From Natrinema salifodinae (GTDB lineage: Archaea; Halobacteriota; Halobacteria; Halobacteriales; Natrialbaceae), in contig NZ_FOIS01000002.1 in NCBI RefSeq assembly GCF_900110455.1, forward strand, positions 496,001 through 560,000: a DNA stretch of 64,000 bases, written 5' to 3'. Shown in pieces: positions 43,089 through 52,475 of this stretch (positions are counted from its first letter, which is position 1; each line of letters starts with the position of its first letter). The notes below the pieces were generated by a model. The model worked only from the letters and a program-made list of their open reading frames with translations, searched no databases and was not told the DNA's origin. Both the position numbers and the translations under genes were made by a program.

Positions 43089-43697
43089 ATGACCGGACGC
43101 GACGGACTCGAGCGGCGACGGCTGCTCGGGCTCCTCGGGGCGAGCGCGACCGCGGCGGTCGCGGGCTGTCTCGTCGACTACTCCGAGGGCGAAGACGGGA
43201 GCGAGGACGACGGCGACGACCAGGCTCAGGTGTACGAACCGACCCACGAGGACGTCGAAGCGGGACCGATCGAGTTCGTCGACACGCAAGGCTGTGCGGT
43301 CTGTAGCATGACCCCGACCAACTATCCCCGCCGGCAGAGCCAACTCGTCCACGAGAACGGCCAGGCGGCGGTCTTCGACTCGCCCGGCTGTCTGTTCGCG
43401 TACATCGCCTCGTCGACGCCCGACTCGCCGATCGCGGACGCCTGGACGACCGACTTCGGGACGCGGGAACTCATCGATGCGACCGAGGCGCACTTCGTGC
43501 TCATCACCGACGAGGACGCGGCCGACGACCCGATGGGGATCGATCCGCGGCCGTTCGCCGACCGCGAGGACGCCATGGCGTTTCTCGACGAGTGGGAGGC
43601 CGAGGAGCTGACGGAAGACGACGTCATGGTCGGGATAGACGACGTCGACCTCGAGACGGCGTCGATCTACCGCGGGAAGCGCCTGCCCGACGAGTAG
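43089..43697 (+). CDS. NosL-family lipoprotein, probable copper chaperone
   Basis: A 202-residue lipoprotein. Arg-rich MTGRDGLERRRLLGLLGASA leads to the lipobox AVAGC (C27), then an acidic linker. The NosL domain shows the copper-binding motif C69-A-V-C72-S-M74. Downstream are FDSPGCLFAYI and later beta strands. NosL delivers Cu(I) to nitrous-oxide reductase in denitrifiers, but haloarchaea also carry stand-alone members. No nos gene is seen here. A ribosome-binding-like TAGGAG lies just before ATG 43089. Confidence 0.82.
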   Translation: MTGRDGLERRRLLGLLGASATAAVAGCLVDYSEGEDGSEDDGDDQAQVYEPTHEDVEAGPIEFVDTQGCAVCSMTPTNYPRRQSQLVHENGQAAVFDSPGCLFAYIASSTPDSPIADAWTTDFGTRELIDATEAHFVLITDEDAADDPMGIDPRPFADREDAMAFLDEWEAEELTEDDVMVGIDDVDLETASIYRGKRLPDE

Positions 43698-43759
43698 GAT
43701 CGAACTCGACGGCGGTCCCTTTCGGAATCGGTTTGGTTCTCCGAGCGAGTCCGACTGAC

Positions 43760-44665
43760 GTGTCCGTCGATCGCGAGGTCAGCGAAGTCACGCCGGCGGC
43801 CGCCCTCGCCGTCGCGGTGTTCGCGGCGAGCACCAGCGCGATTCTGGTCCGCTGGAGCGCGGCTCCGAGTTCCGTCGCGGCCTTCTACCGGGTGTGCTTC
43901 ACCACGGCGCTGGTCGCACCCCTCGCCCTGGCTCGCCACCGCAGGGCCTTCGCGCGGCTCTCGCGACGCGACCTCGCCGGGGCCGTCGTCGCCGGCGTCG
44001 CGCTGGCCGTCCACTTCGCCGCCTGGTTCGAGAGCCTCGACCACACCAGCGTCGCGGCCAGCGTCACCATCGTCCAGAGCCAACCCATCTTCGTGGCGCT
44101 CGGCGCCGCCCTCCTGCTCGGCGAACGGGTCGGGCGCGCCACGGTGGCGGGCATCGCGGTCGCGGTCGTCGGCGGCGCCGCGATGTCGCTCGGCGACGCT
44201 GGACGAGCGCCCCTCTCCGACGCGACGCTGTACGGCAACGCGCTCGCGCTGCTGGGCGCGGTGACCGTCGCCGGCTACGTGCTCGCCGGACGGTCGATCC
44301 GTCAGCGAGTTCCGCTATTTCCGTACGTGACCGTCGTCTACGGCGTCTGTACGGCCGTCTTACTGCTCGTCGTCGGCGCGCAGGGCCACGCCTACGTCGG
44401 CTACCCCGCCCGCGAGTGGCTGCTCTTCCTCGGCCTGGCCGTCGGCCCCGGCATCGTCGGCCACACGGTGAGCAACTGGGTGCTCGAACACCTCGAGTCG
44501 GTCGTCGTCAGCGTCGCCTGGCTGGGCGAGCCCGTGGGCGCGACGCTGCTCGCGCTGGCGCTGCTCGGCGAGGTGCCAGATGCGATCACCGTGGTCGGCG
44601 GGGTCGTCGTACTCGCGGGGATCGCGGTGACGACGCTGGATCGCGAGCGACGGGGCGGCGTGTGA
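43760..44665 (+). CDS. EamA/DMT family transporter
   Basis: A 301-residue membrane protein with ten predicted helices in two EamA repeats. FAASTSAILVRWSAAPSSVA opens the first; the second follows GNALALLGAVTVAGYVLAGR, and a loop carries LEHLESVVVSVAWLGEPVGA with the typical E-P-V motif. GTG 43760 (MSVDREVSEVTP) gives a sensible N-terminus. Drug/metabolite transporters of this type export or import amino acids, sugars or drugs. Substrate unknown. Confidence 0.85.
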   Translation: MSVDREVSEVTPAAALAVAVFAASTSAILVRWSAAPSSVAAFYRVCFTTALVAPLALARHRRAFARLSRRDLAGAVVAGVALAVHFAAWFESLDHTSVAASVTIVQSQPIFVALGAALLLGERVGRATVAGIAVAVVGGAAMSLGDAGRAPLSDATLYGNALALLGAVTVAGYVLAGRSIRQRVPLFPYVTVVYGVCTAVLLLVVGAQGHAYVGYPAREWLLFLGLAVGPGIVGHTVSNWVLEHLESVVVSVAWLGEPVGATLLALALLGEVPDAITVVGGVVVLAGIAVTTLDRERRGGV

Positions 44666-44691
44666 TCGCGCAGGAGCCGCTCGGTCCTCGG

Positions 44692-45534
44692 TCAGAGCCC
44701 GAGAATCTCCCGCGCCTGGCCGGGCGTCGCGACCTCCCGCCCCAGTTCTTCAGCGACGCGGCCGACGCGCTCGACTAGCTGCGCGTTGCTCTCGGCGAGT
44801 TCGCCTCGGCGGTAGTAGACGTTGTCCTCGAGGCCGACGCGGACGTGGCCCCCGAACAGCAGCCCCATCGTCGCGAACGGCAGCTGGTGGCGGCCGAAGC
44901 CGAGGGTATTGAACAGCGCTCCCTCGGGGAGGTTGTCGATCTGGTTCAGGAAATTTCGGGGCCGGGGCGGGGTTAACGTCCCGGGGCCGAAGATCAGCGT
45001 CGCGTAGACCGGCTCGGCCAGGTCCCGGCGCTCGAGCAGCCCGTGGACCTCGTTCAGGTGGCCGTCGTTGAACACCTCGAGTTCGGGTTTGATCCCGCGG
45101 TCGACCATCGCCGCGTGCAGCGAGTCGACCAGGCCGCGCGTGTTCTCGCTGGTGAGGTGCTCGTAGCGGTTCAGCGGGCCCATGTCGAGTGAGGCCATCT
45201 CCGGCGGCGGATCGGTGCGCAGCGGGAGGTGGCGATCGCCGTCCGGCGCGCCCGTGCCGCCGGTGGAGTGCTGGATGATTACGTCGTTGGCGTACCGGCG
45301 GATCGCGTCGTCGATCTCCTGGAACCGCTCGGTCGCGAAGGTGCGCTCGCCGTTCGGCCGACGCGCGTGGACGTGGACGACCGACGCGCCGGCGGCCTCG
45401 GCGTCGGCCGCGGCCATCCCGATCTCCTCCGGCGTCTCCGGGAGGTGCGGCGTCGTCTCCTTCCCGTGGACGCCGCCAGTCAGCGCCGCCGTAACGATGA
45501 CCGGCTCGTCGGCGAGGAACTCTTGGTAGGTCAC
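44692..45534 (-). CDS. BKACE family beta-keto acid cleavage enzyme
   Basis: A 280-residue (beta/alpha)8 enzyme. Zinc ligands are H54 and H56 in VVHVHARRPNGERT and the later Glu (E226) in VGLEDNVYY; substrate-binding HSTGGTGAPDG and LTGGVHGKETTPHLP are also present. BKACE enzymes use acetyl-CoA to split 3-keto acids into acetoacetate and an acyl-CoA; 3-keto-5-aminohexanoate cleavage enzyme is the founding member. Other substrates are known, so the true one is open. The GTG at 45534 overlaps the stop of the preceding Cys-rich gene by four bases. Confidence 0.88.
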   Translation of the reverse strand: MTYQEFLADEPVIVTAALTGGVHGKETTPHLPETPEEIGMAAADAEAAGASVVHVHARRPNGERTFATERFQEIDDAIRRYANDVIIQHSTGGTGAPDGDRHLPLRTDPPPEMASLDMGPLNRYEHLTSENTRGLVDSLHAAMVDRGIKPELEVFNDGHLNEVHGLLERRDLAEPVYATLIFGPGTLTPPRPRNFLNQIDNLPEGALFNTLGFGRHQLPFATMGLLFGGHVRVGLEDNVYYRRGELAESNAQLVERVGRVAEELGREVATPGQAREILGL

Positions 45535-45800
45535 GCGTCGTCGCCCTCCGTTTCCGCCGTTCCGTTCGGTTTCACGGATGGAACGTCCGCGCCCGCCGGC
45601 GAGGCGTCGTCGGCGTGCTCGCGGTAGATCTCGCAGTCACGGTCGTGAGTCAGGTCGTAGCGGTCGTTGCAGATGTCGGCCCGCATCGGCTGGACGAACC
45701 GGTCGGCCGCCGTGCAGTAGGCCCGCGGCTCGTCGAACGAATCGTGGTCCCGGTCGGGATCGTCGGACCCGTCGCGGTACGCCAGGTATGGACAGCCCAT
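45531..45800 (-). CDS. Cys-rich small protein overlapping the BKACE gene
   Basis: An 89-residue protein. Four Cys occur: MGCPYL, RAYCTAADRF, RADICNDRY and RDCEIYRE, the last three separated by 15 and 12 residues. The pattern could bind zinc or an iron-sulfur cluster. The C-terminal third is acidic and low in complexity. The four-base overlap with the BKACE gene shows co-expression. I recognise no family by name. It might be an electron carrier, metal donor or small regulatory subunit. Confidence 0.7.
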   Translation of the reverse strand: MGCPYLAYRDGSDDPDRDHDSFDEPRAYCTAADRFVQPMRADICNDRYDLTHDRDCEIYREHADDASPAGADVPSVKPNGTAETEGDDA

Positions 45801-45934
45801 ACGCCCCGTTACGGCTGCGGGATGTTAACGGTCCTTGCCGACCGAGCGTCGCGGTCTATCGGGCGGTAACATCCGCGTCACCCGGTGACGCGGCCGCGAG
45901 CAAACGATTCAAGGCGAGAGCGACTATGGACGGT

Positions 45935-46897
45935 ATGTCACTGAACACGCCCGGACTCCACCACGTCACGGCGATCGCCGGCGACCCGCAGCGCAACGCC
46001 GACTTCTACGTCGGCACCCTCGGCCTGCGGTTCGTCAAGAAAACGGTCAACCACGACGATACGGGAACCTACCACTTCTACTTCGGCGACGAAGAGGGCA
46101 CCCCAGGCACGAACATCACCTTCTTCCCCTGGACCGATCGGGGCCGCCAGGGTCGGTTCGGCGCCGGCCAAACGCGGACGACCGCCTACGGAATCCCCGC
46201 GGACGCCGTCGACTACTGGCGCGACCGCCTGGCGTCCGCGGACGTCGAGTTCGAGGAAGCCGAGCGGTTCGACGAGACCGTCCTCCGATTCGCGGATCCG
46301 GACGGGATCGAACTGGAACTCGTCGCGACCGACGCCGAGTTCGACGCGACGCCCTGGGAGGGCGGTCCGGTTCCCGAAGAACGCCAACTGCGGGGCTTCT
46401 ACAACGTCACGCTCGCCGTCGACGAGTTCGGCCCCACCGAGCAGATTCTGACCGAGGTGCTCGGTTACGAACTCGAAGCCGAGGACGAAAGCGAGGGACG
46501 GCGGTGCTACCGCAGCGCGACCGGCGGGCCGGGCTCGCTCGTCGACCTGATCGAGACCGACGCCGGCCGCGGGCGGATGGGCGTCGGAACGGTCCACCAC
46601 GTCGCATTCGAGGCCGAGAGCGTCGAGGAACAGGAGCGCTGGCGCAAGGCCTTCGCCGATCAGGGGCTCGCGCCCTCGGAGGTCATCGACCGGAAGTACT
46701 TCCAGTCGATCTACGTCCGCGAGCCGGGTGGCGTCCTCTTCGAGATGGCGACGACCGGCCCGGGCTTCACCGAAGACGAGGATCGCGACGAACTGGGCTC
46801 GCGGCTCGCGCTGCCCGAGTGGCTCGAGGATGAACGCGAGCAGATCGAGGCCCAACTGCCGGCGTTCGACGGGCCGACCGTCGAGTCCGAGGACTGA
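45935..46897 (+). CDS. VOC-superfamily ring-cleaving dioxygenase-like protein
   Basis: A 320-residue protein with two VOC modules. GLHHVTAIAG (His), VGTVHHVAFEAES (His) and GVLFEMATTGPGF (Glu) supply the Fe/Mn ligands expected for extradiol-type ring-cleaving dioxygenases. In the family it is closest to LinE/PcpA-like proteins and to the glyoxalase-type BRP proteins. ATG 45935 (MSLNTPGLHH) and an ATG nine bases earlier are both possible. Substrate unknown. Confidence 0.82.
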   Translation: MSLNTPGLHHVTAIAGDPQRNADFYVGTLGLRFVKKTVNHDDTGTYHFYFGDEEGTPGTNITFFPWTDRGRQGRFGAGQTRTTAYGIPADAVDYWRDRLASADVEFEEAERFDETVLRFADPDGIELELVATDAEFDATPWEGGPVPEERQLRGFYNVTLAVDEFGPTEQILTEVLGYELEAEDESEGRRCYRSATGGPGSLVDLIETDAGRGRMGVGTVHHVAFEAESVEEQERWRKAFADQGLAPSEVIDRKYFQSIYVREPGGVLFEMATTGPGFTEDEDRDELGSRLALPEWLEDEREQIEAQLPAFDGPTVESED

Positions 46898-46959
46898 GTT
46901 CGAATCGGTGCGGGAACGAGTCCCACAATCTCTTTGACCGACCCGTTCGAACGGCCGGT

Positions 46960-47883
46960 ATGAAATTCGCTGTCTTCGGCGCCGGCGGCGTCGGCGGCTA
47001 CCTCGGCGCCCGCCTGGCCGACGCAGGGCACGACGTCCACCTCGTCACGCGGGGCGAGCACCTCGATGCGCTCCAGGCCGACGGGCTTCGAGTCGAGAGC
47101 ATCGCGGGCGACACAGCGGTCGAACTGCCGGCGACCGACGACCCGGCCGACATCGGCCCGTGCGACTCCGTCCTCTTCTGCGTGAAAGCGCACGATACGA
47201 AGACGGCCGCTGCAGACCTCGAGCCGCTGCTCGAGGAGGAGACGGCCGTCGTCTCCGTCCAGAACGGCGTCGACAACGAGCGCTGGCTCGCCGACGAGAT
47301 CGGCGACGAGCACGTCGTCGGCGGCGTGGCCTACATCTTCTCGACGATCGGGGCGCCAGGCGTCGTCGAACACACCGGCGGGCCGGCGCGGTTCGTCTAC
47401 GGCGAACTCGACGGCCGGCGGACGGACCGGATCGAGGCGCTCGACGGCGCGCTGTCGGCAAGCGAGGGGATCGACGCGGTGCTCGCGGACGACATCCGCG
47501 TCGAACTCTGGCGGAAGTTCGCGTTCATCTGCGCGCAGGCGGGGATGACGGCGACGACGCGGCTCCCGGTGGGCGAACTCCGCGAGACCGACGCGTCCTG
47601 GGAGATGTACCGCCGCATCATGGCGGAGGTCTGCGCCGTCGCGCGTGCGGAGGGCGTCGACCTCTCCGAGGACACCGTCGACGAGTGGCTCGACTTCGCG
47701 CACGACCTCGACCCGGAAATGTACTCCTCGCTGCACTACGACCTGACCCACGACAAGCGGCTGGAACTCGACGCGCTGCACGGCTCCGTCGTCCGCCACG
47801 CGAGCGACGTCGGCGTCGACGTCCCGATGAACGAAGCCGTAAACGCGATCCTGCGGCCCTGGGCCGAACGAAACGAGCGATAG
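46960..47883 (+). CDS. Ketopantoate reductase-like protein (2-dehydropantoate 2-reductase family)
   Basis: A 307-residue protein. The Rossmann motif FGAGGVGGYLGARLA is at the N-terminus, followed by VKAHDTKTA and VQNGVDNE, both family hallmarks. Helical C-terminal motifs include LWRKFAFICAQAGMTA. It would reduce ketopantoate to pantoate with NADPH in coenzyme A synthesis. Some archaea use a different ketopantoate reductase set, so confirmation by phylogeny is desirable before calling it panE. Confidence 0.85.
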   Translation: MKFAVFGAGGVGGYLGARLADAGHDVHLVTRGEHLDALQADGLRVESIAGDTAVELPATDDPADIGPCDSVLFCVKAHDTKTAAADLEPLLEEETAVVSVQNGVDNERWLADEIGDEHVVGGVAYIFSTIGAPGVVEHTGGPARFVYGELDGRRTDRIEALDGALSASEGIDAVLADDIRVELWRKFAFICAQAGMTATTRLPVGELRETDASWEMYRRIMAEVCAVARAEGVDLSEDTVDEWLDFAHDLDPEMYSSLHYDLTHDKRLELDALHGSVVRHASDVGVDVPMNEAVNAILRPWAERNER

Positions 47884-48019
47884 CGCGGAATCGATCCCGG
47901 ACCGGCGGACGCCCGCGATACCGGGGTGTCGATCGCGGACGCCGTCGCGACGCGAACCCGACGAAACGTCAGTCGCCGGCTCGCTCCCTTTTAACACCGC
48001 GTCCCTCGTACCGAACGGC

Positions 48020-49246
48020 ATGTCGCTGTCCTACTCGAACGACCGCGTCGCGTCGTTCCGATTCGAGTACGAGCCCACGGCGATCAGGTTCGGCGCCGGT
48101 AGCGCCGATGAACTCGAGGCGGAACTCGAGCGCCAGGGCCTCAACCGCGCCCTGGTCGTCTGCGGCGAGACCGTCGGCAGCACGCCAGAAGTGATCGATC
48201 CGGTCCGCCGTGGCCTGGGCGATCGCCTGGCCGGCGTGTTCGACGAGACGACGCCCGCGAAGCGGCTCGGAACCGCGATAGAGGGCCGCGAGCGGCTGCG
48301 CGAAGCGGACGCCGACGTCCTCGTGAGCCTCGGCGGCGGCAGCAGCTTAGACGTCGCGAAGGTGACCAGCACTCTGGCGGCGAGCGACCGGTCTGCCGAG
48401 GACGTCTACGGTGAGTTCGCCGAGCGAGGAACGATCACCGTCCCCGACGACGGCCTGGTGCCGATCGTGGCGATCCCGACGACGCTGGCCGGGGCCGACC
48501 TCTCGACGGTGGCCGGCGTCACCGCCGGTCCCGATACCGGTCCGGTCGACGAGGAGATCGGCGGCGGCATCGGCGATCCGGGGCTGATGCCGGCCGCGGC
48601 GGTCTACGATCCGGAACTGGTCGCGACCACGCCCGAGTCGGTGCTCGCGGGCTCGGCCATGAACGGCTTCGACAAGGGGATCGAGACGCTGTACGCGAGC
48701 AACGCGACGCCGGTCACCGACGCGACGGCCGGACACGGACTCGAGAAGCTCGAAGACGGGCTCCGAGCGTTCGGCGAGGGGAATCGCGAACTCGAGGTCT
48801 TCGAGACGATCTTAGAGGGAATCGTCCTCGTCCAGTACGGCATCTCGCGGCCCGAGGAGACGACGCTCTCGATCATCCACGCCTTCGGCCACGGACTCAC
48901 GCGCACTTACGACGTCCAGCAGGGGGCAGCCCACGCCGTCGTCGTCCCGCACGTCCTCGAGTACCTCTTCGAGCAGGCGGACGTGGACGCGCGGTCGGGG
49001 ATGCTCGCGAGCGCGCTCGGCGTCGACAACGCCGCGGACCACGAGGCCGCGGTCGTCGACGCGGTCGCGGAAATTCGGGACGCGCTCGATCTCCCCTCGC
49101 GGCTGCGAGACGTCGACGGCCCCCGACCCGAGGAATTCACCGCCGTCGCGGAGGCGATCCTCGCGGATAGCTTCATGGCGAACGCGCCGCCGGGGCTCGA
49201 TCCCGCCGTCGACGAGATCGAAGCCGTGCTCGAGGCGGCCTGGTAG
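48020..49246 (+). CDS. Iron-containing alcohol dehydrogenase family protein
   Basis: A 408-residue group III alcohol dehydrogenase. Motifs include the nucleotide-binding SLGGGSSLDVAKV, IPTTLAGAD, the metal-site IHAFGHGLTRTYDVQQGAAH and VVVPHVLEY. Group III members reduce aldehydes or use glycerol-type substrates with NAD(P). Substrate unknown. It follows the reductase gene on the plus strand with a 136-base gap. Confidence 0.87.
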   Translation: MSLSYSNDRVASFRFEYEPTAIRFGAGSADELEAELERQGLNRALVVCGETVGSTPEVIDPVRRGLGDRLAGVFDETTPAKRLGTAIEGRERLREADADVLVSLGGGSSLDVAKVTSTLAASDRSAEDVYGEFAERGTITVPDDGLVPIVAIPTTLAGADLSTVAGVTAGPDTGPVDEEIGGGIGDPGLMPAAAVYDPELVATTPESVLAGSAMNGFDKGIETLYASNATPVTDATAGHGLEKLEDGLRAFGEGNRELEVFETILEGIVLVQYGISRPEETTLSIIHAFGHGLTRTYDVQQGAAHAVVVPHVLEYLFEQADVDARSGMLASALGVDNAADHEAAVVDAVAEIRDALDLPSRLRDVDGPRPEEFTAVAEAILADSFMANAPPGLDPAVDEIEAVLEAAW

Positions 49247-49294
49247 TCCAGTTCAGGACCGCCCCGGAATAGCGATCGATAGCGAGAAATCAGC

Positions 49295-51640
49295 TCACGC
49301 CGACGAAGGGGGAAGCCGAACGTAGAACGTCGAGCCCTCGCCCGGTTCCGATTCGACCCGGATCTCCCCGTCGTGGCGTTCGACGATCCGCTTGCAGAGC
49401 GCCAGGCCGATGCCGGCGCCGTCGTACTCCCTGCGGCTGTGGAGGCGCCCGAACACCTCGAAGATTCGCTCTTGCTGGTCCGTCTCGATGCCGATGCCCT
49501 CGTCGCGAACGGCGACGATCCAGTCCGCGCCGTCTCGCTCGGCCGAGAGCTCCACGCGCGGCGGTTCGTCGCCGCTGTACTCGAGCGCGTTCGAGATCAG
49601 GCTCCGGAACAGTCGGTGCAGTTGGTTCGGGTCGCCGGTGACCCGCGGGAGAGCGCCGGCTTCGACGTCCGCGTCGCGCTCCTCGATTCGGAACTGGAGG
49701 TCGGTCAGAACGTCGTCGAGCACGTCGTCGAGGTCGACCGGTTCGAAGGGCTCGCCCTGCGTCTCGATCCGCGAATAGGCCAAGAGGCCGTCGATCATCT
49801 CGCGCATCCGCTCGGCGCCGTCGATCGCGTACCCGAAGAACTCCTGCCCGTCCTCGTCTAGGGCCGACTCGTACCTGCTCTCGATCAGCTGGAGGTAGCT
49901 CGAGACCATCCGCAAGGGCTCCTGGAGGTCGTGGGAGGCCGCGTACGCGAACCGCTCCAAGCGCTCGTTCGACCGTTCCAGCCGCTCGATCGCCTCCTCG
50001 AGTCGGCGCTCTCGCTGGCGTCGCTCGAGCTCGTACTGCACCCACTGGCCCATCAGGTGGTGGAACGTCCGGTCGTCGTCCGAGAATCCGTTCTCGCGGG
50101 GGTCGCTCGAGACGAAGAAGAACGTCCTGTCGAGGGCGTCCTCGATCTCGAGGCGCGTCCCGAGGTACGACTCCACGCCGAACTCCTCGTAGGCCATCGT
50201 CCCCTCGAAGCCGCTGCGTTCCGGGTCCGTGATACACGCCGTGGTCTCGTCGTCTTCGCCGGCGAACACGCGGCAGTACGTCTCCGAGAGGGCGACCTGC
50301 GCGCCCGGTCGCAGGTGCTCGTGGTCGCCGCTGACCGCCTCGACGACGAACCGATCGGTCTCGGGATCGATCCGGGCCAGGCCGCCCAGTTCGAGGTCGA
50401 ACCGCTCGCAGCCGAGGTCGAAGACCGCCTGGAGCTTGTCGTCGAACGAGCGGTCGGGATCGGCCGCGATCTCGTACAGGCGGCGCTGTGCGCGCTCGCG
50501 TTCCTTCCGCTCGCTGACGTCGCGGACGATCGCGAGCATGCAAGGACGGCCGTCGACCGTGATACGGGAGGCCGATATCTCCGCCGGAATCGGGTCGCCG
50601 CGCTTGGGGCGACAGGTGAGGTCGTCGGTCCAGCCGGAGCTCTCCTCGAACACGGTGTCGACGAACTCGCGGAACTCGTCTAGCTCGTCGGGGTGGCAGT
50701 CGGAGGGACCGAGCGATAGCAGTTCCTCGCGGGTATATCCGAGCATCTCGCAGCCGGCCGGGTTGGCTTCGAGGATCTCGTCCGCGTAGGGATCGTTGAT
50801 GAAGATCGCGTCTTGACTGTTCTCGAAGATCCCCTCGAAGTGGTCTTTCAGCCGCTTGAGCTCCGCCTTGCCGGTCGTTCGCTCGCGCAGCGTATGCGTC
50901 ATTCGCTCGACCTCGCGGGCGGTATCCTCCGGGCCGAAGAACTCCTCGGGCGGCGTGTAGTAGACGTTCTCGGAGACGACGCCGTCGTGGACGAGGAGCG
51001 GATGCGTGCGGATCACGTCGTAGATGACCGCGTCCGGGAACCGCTCGCGGTTGTACTGACAGAGGACGGCGTAGTCCTCGTCCCGGTACACGTCGTTGAG
51101 GACCGACTCGTACTCGGTCAGCAGATCGAAATCGGCGTTGACGTCGGCGGCGGCGTCATCGTCGCCGGAAAGCGCCCACGTCATCTCCGCGGCCGCCCTG
51201 ATCCCCGCGTAGTCGCCCTCGCTGGTGGCGTCTTCGAGCGACTCCTCCCAGAACCGGACCATCGCGTCCCGATCGAACTCGCCGGTCCGCCGGTACGTGT
51301 CCGACGGCGTGACCACCGAGAGCGCCCCGGAGTCGAGGGCCGCGTCCACGTCGATGCCGCGCTCGGCCATCGCGTTCAGGACCGCGTCCCTGGGGTTCTC
51401 GTCGGCGACGTACAGACACCGCTCGTCCCGTTCGAGTCCCTCCTCGATGAACGGGATCGCGGCCGCGAACTGCTCGTCGCGGTCCTCGTAGAGGAGTGCG
51501 TAGTGATCGGTCGAATGGTCCGCGTGTCCGTGGGGCGGCTCGGGCGGCCCGCGAAGCGCCGCGTTTTCGCGAACGGCGTCGAAACCGGGGTTGTGGCCGA
51601 ACCCACTGTGTCGATCACCGTAGTCCACCCGCTGATTCAT
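49295..51640 (-). CDS. Hybrid-sensing histidine kinase: MEDS, PAS, GAF and kinase domains
   Basis: A 781-residue soluble sensor. Residues about 43-215 resemble MEDS (DcmR-type) with DHYALLYEDRDEQFAAAIPF; PAS about 265-378 (ENSQDAIFINDPYADEILEA); GAF about 395-535; a coiled linker; phosphoacceptor H570 in YAASHDLQEPLRMV; N684 in ISNALEYSG and the ATPase motifs RDEGIGIE (D713) and YDGAGIGLAL. It has no membrane segment, so it senses cytoplasmic cues. MEDS domains bind one-carbon or halogenated compounds in known cases; ligand here unknown. No response regulator is adjacent. It starts at ATG 51640. Confidence 0.9.
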   Translation of the reverse strand: MNQRVDYGDRHSGFGHNPGFDAVRENAALRGPPEPPHGHADHSTDHYALLYEDRDEQFAAAIPFIEEGLERDERCLYVADENPRDAVLNAMAERGIDVDAALDSGALSVVTPSDTYRRTGEFDRDAMVRFWEESLEDATSEGDYAGIRAAAEMTWALSGDDDAAADVNADFDLLTEYESVLNDVYRDEDYAVLCQYNRERFPDAVIYDVIRTHPLLVHDGVVSENVYYTPPEEFFGPEDTAREVERMTHTLRERTTGKAELKRLKDHFEGIFENSQDAIFINDPYADEILEANPAGCEMLGYTREELLSLGPSDCHPDELDEFREFVDTVFEESSGWTDDLTCRPKRGDPIPAEISASRITVDGRPCMLAIVRDVSERKERERAQRRLYEIAADPDRSFDDKLQAVFDLGCERFDLELGGLARIDPETDRFVVEAVSGDHEHLRPGAQVALSETYCRVFAGEDDETTACITDPERSGFEGTMAYEEFGVESYLGTRLEIEDALDRTFFFVSSDPRENGFSDDDRTFHHLMGQWVQYELERRQRERRLEEAIERLERSNERLERFAYAASHDLQEPLRMVSSYLQLIESRYESALDEDGQEFFGYAIDGAERMREMIDGLLAYSRIETQGEPFEPVDLDDVLDDVLTDLQFRIEERDADVEAGALPRVTGDPNQLHRLFRSLISNALEYSGDEPPRVELSAERDGADWIVAVRDEGIGIETDQQERIFEVFGRLHSRREYDGAGIGLALCKRIVERHDGEIRVESEPGEGSTFYVRLPPSSA

Positions 51641-51713
51641 TACTGGCCGTTCCTCGGGCAGCCCATTAAATGTGAAGGGCGCGTGAATCAGTCGGTCCGG
51701 AGAACGATACGAA

Positions 51714-52445
51714 CTACGCCTGGTCGACGTACGACGGCCGCTCGGCGTACTCGATCGGGTCGCGGACGCCGACGTTCTGGAACGCCTGGAGGCGGAACGC
51801 GCAGGCGTCGCAGGTACCGCAGGCGGGCTCGTTCTCGCGGTAGCAGCTCCAGGTGTGCTCGTAGGGAACGTCGAGGTCGACGCCGCGCTCGGCGATATCG
51901 GTCTTCGACCATTCGACGAACGGCGCTTCGATGGCGATCTCGGTCTCGGGTTTCGTCCCGACGTCGACCACGTTTTCGAAGGCCTCGAAGAACGCGGGTC
52001 GACAGTCGGGATACCCTGAGAAGTCCTCGCTGTGGGCGCCGATGAAGACCGCGTCGCAGTCGTTGGCCTCGGCGTAGGAGACGGCCATCGCGAGCAGGTT
52101 CGCGTTCCGGAAGGGGACGTACGACGTGGGGATCTCGTCGCTCTCCATGTCGGCGTCTTCGACAGCCATTTCGTCGTCGGTCAGGCTCGAAGCACCGATG
52201 GCCGAGAGGTGGCCGGTCTCGATCTGCAGGAAGTCGGCCGCATCGAGTTCGTCGGCGAGCCGGCGAGCGCACTCGAGTTCGCGGTCCTCGGTGCGCTGGC
52301 CGTAGGAGGTGTGCAGCGCGTAGATCTCGTAGCCCCGCTTGCGGGCCTCGTAGGCGGCCGTGGCGCTGTCCATGCCCCCGGAAAGGAGGACGACGGCGCG
52401 TTTCGAAGGCGATTCGTCGGTCGCAGTACTGACGTCGTCTGACAT
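51714..52445 (-). CDS. queC: 7-cyano-7-deazaguanine (preQ0) synthase QueC
   Basis: A 243-residue protein. The ATP-binding PP-loop LLSGGMDSATAAY is near residue 20; four Cys in TWSCYRENEPACGTCDACAF bind zinc. QueC converts 7-carboxy-7-deazaguanine to preQ0, the precursor of archaeosine in archaeal tRNA. It is the last of the queD-queE-queC group on the minus strand, 30 bases after queE. The normal start is ATG 52445. Confidence 0.94.
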   Translation of the reverse strand: MSDDVSTATDESPSKRAVVLLSGGMDSATAAYEARKRGYEIYALHTSYGQRTEDRELECARRLADELDAADFLQIETGHLSAIGASSLTDDEMAVEDADMESDEIPTSYVPFRNANLLAMAVSYAEANDCDAVFIGAHSEDFSGYPDCRPAFFEAFENVVDVGTKPETEIAIEAPFVEWSKTDIAERGVDLDVPYEHTWSCYRENEPACGTCDACAFRLQAFQNVGVRDPIEYAERPSYVDQA

Positions 52446-52475
52446 AGCTCGGATCGTGTGCGGTTAGTTCGGCGG

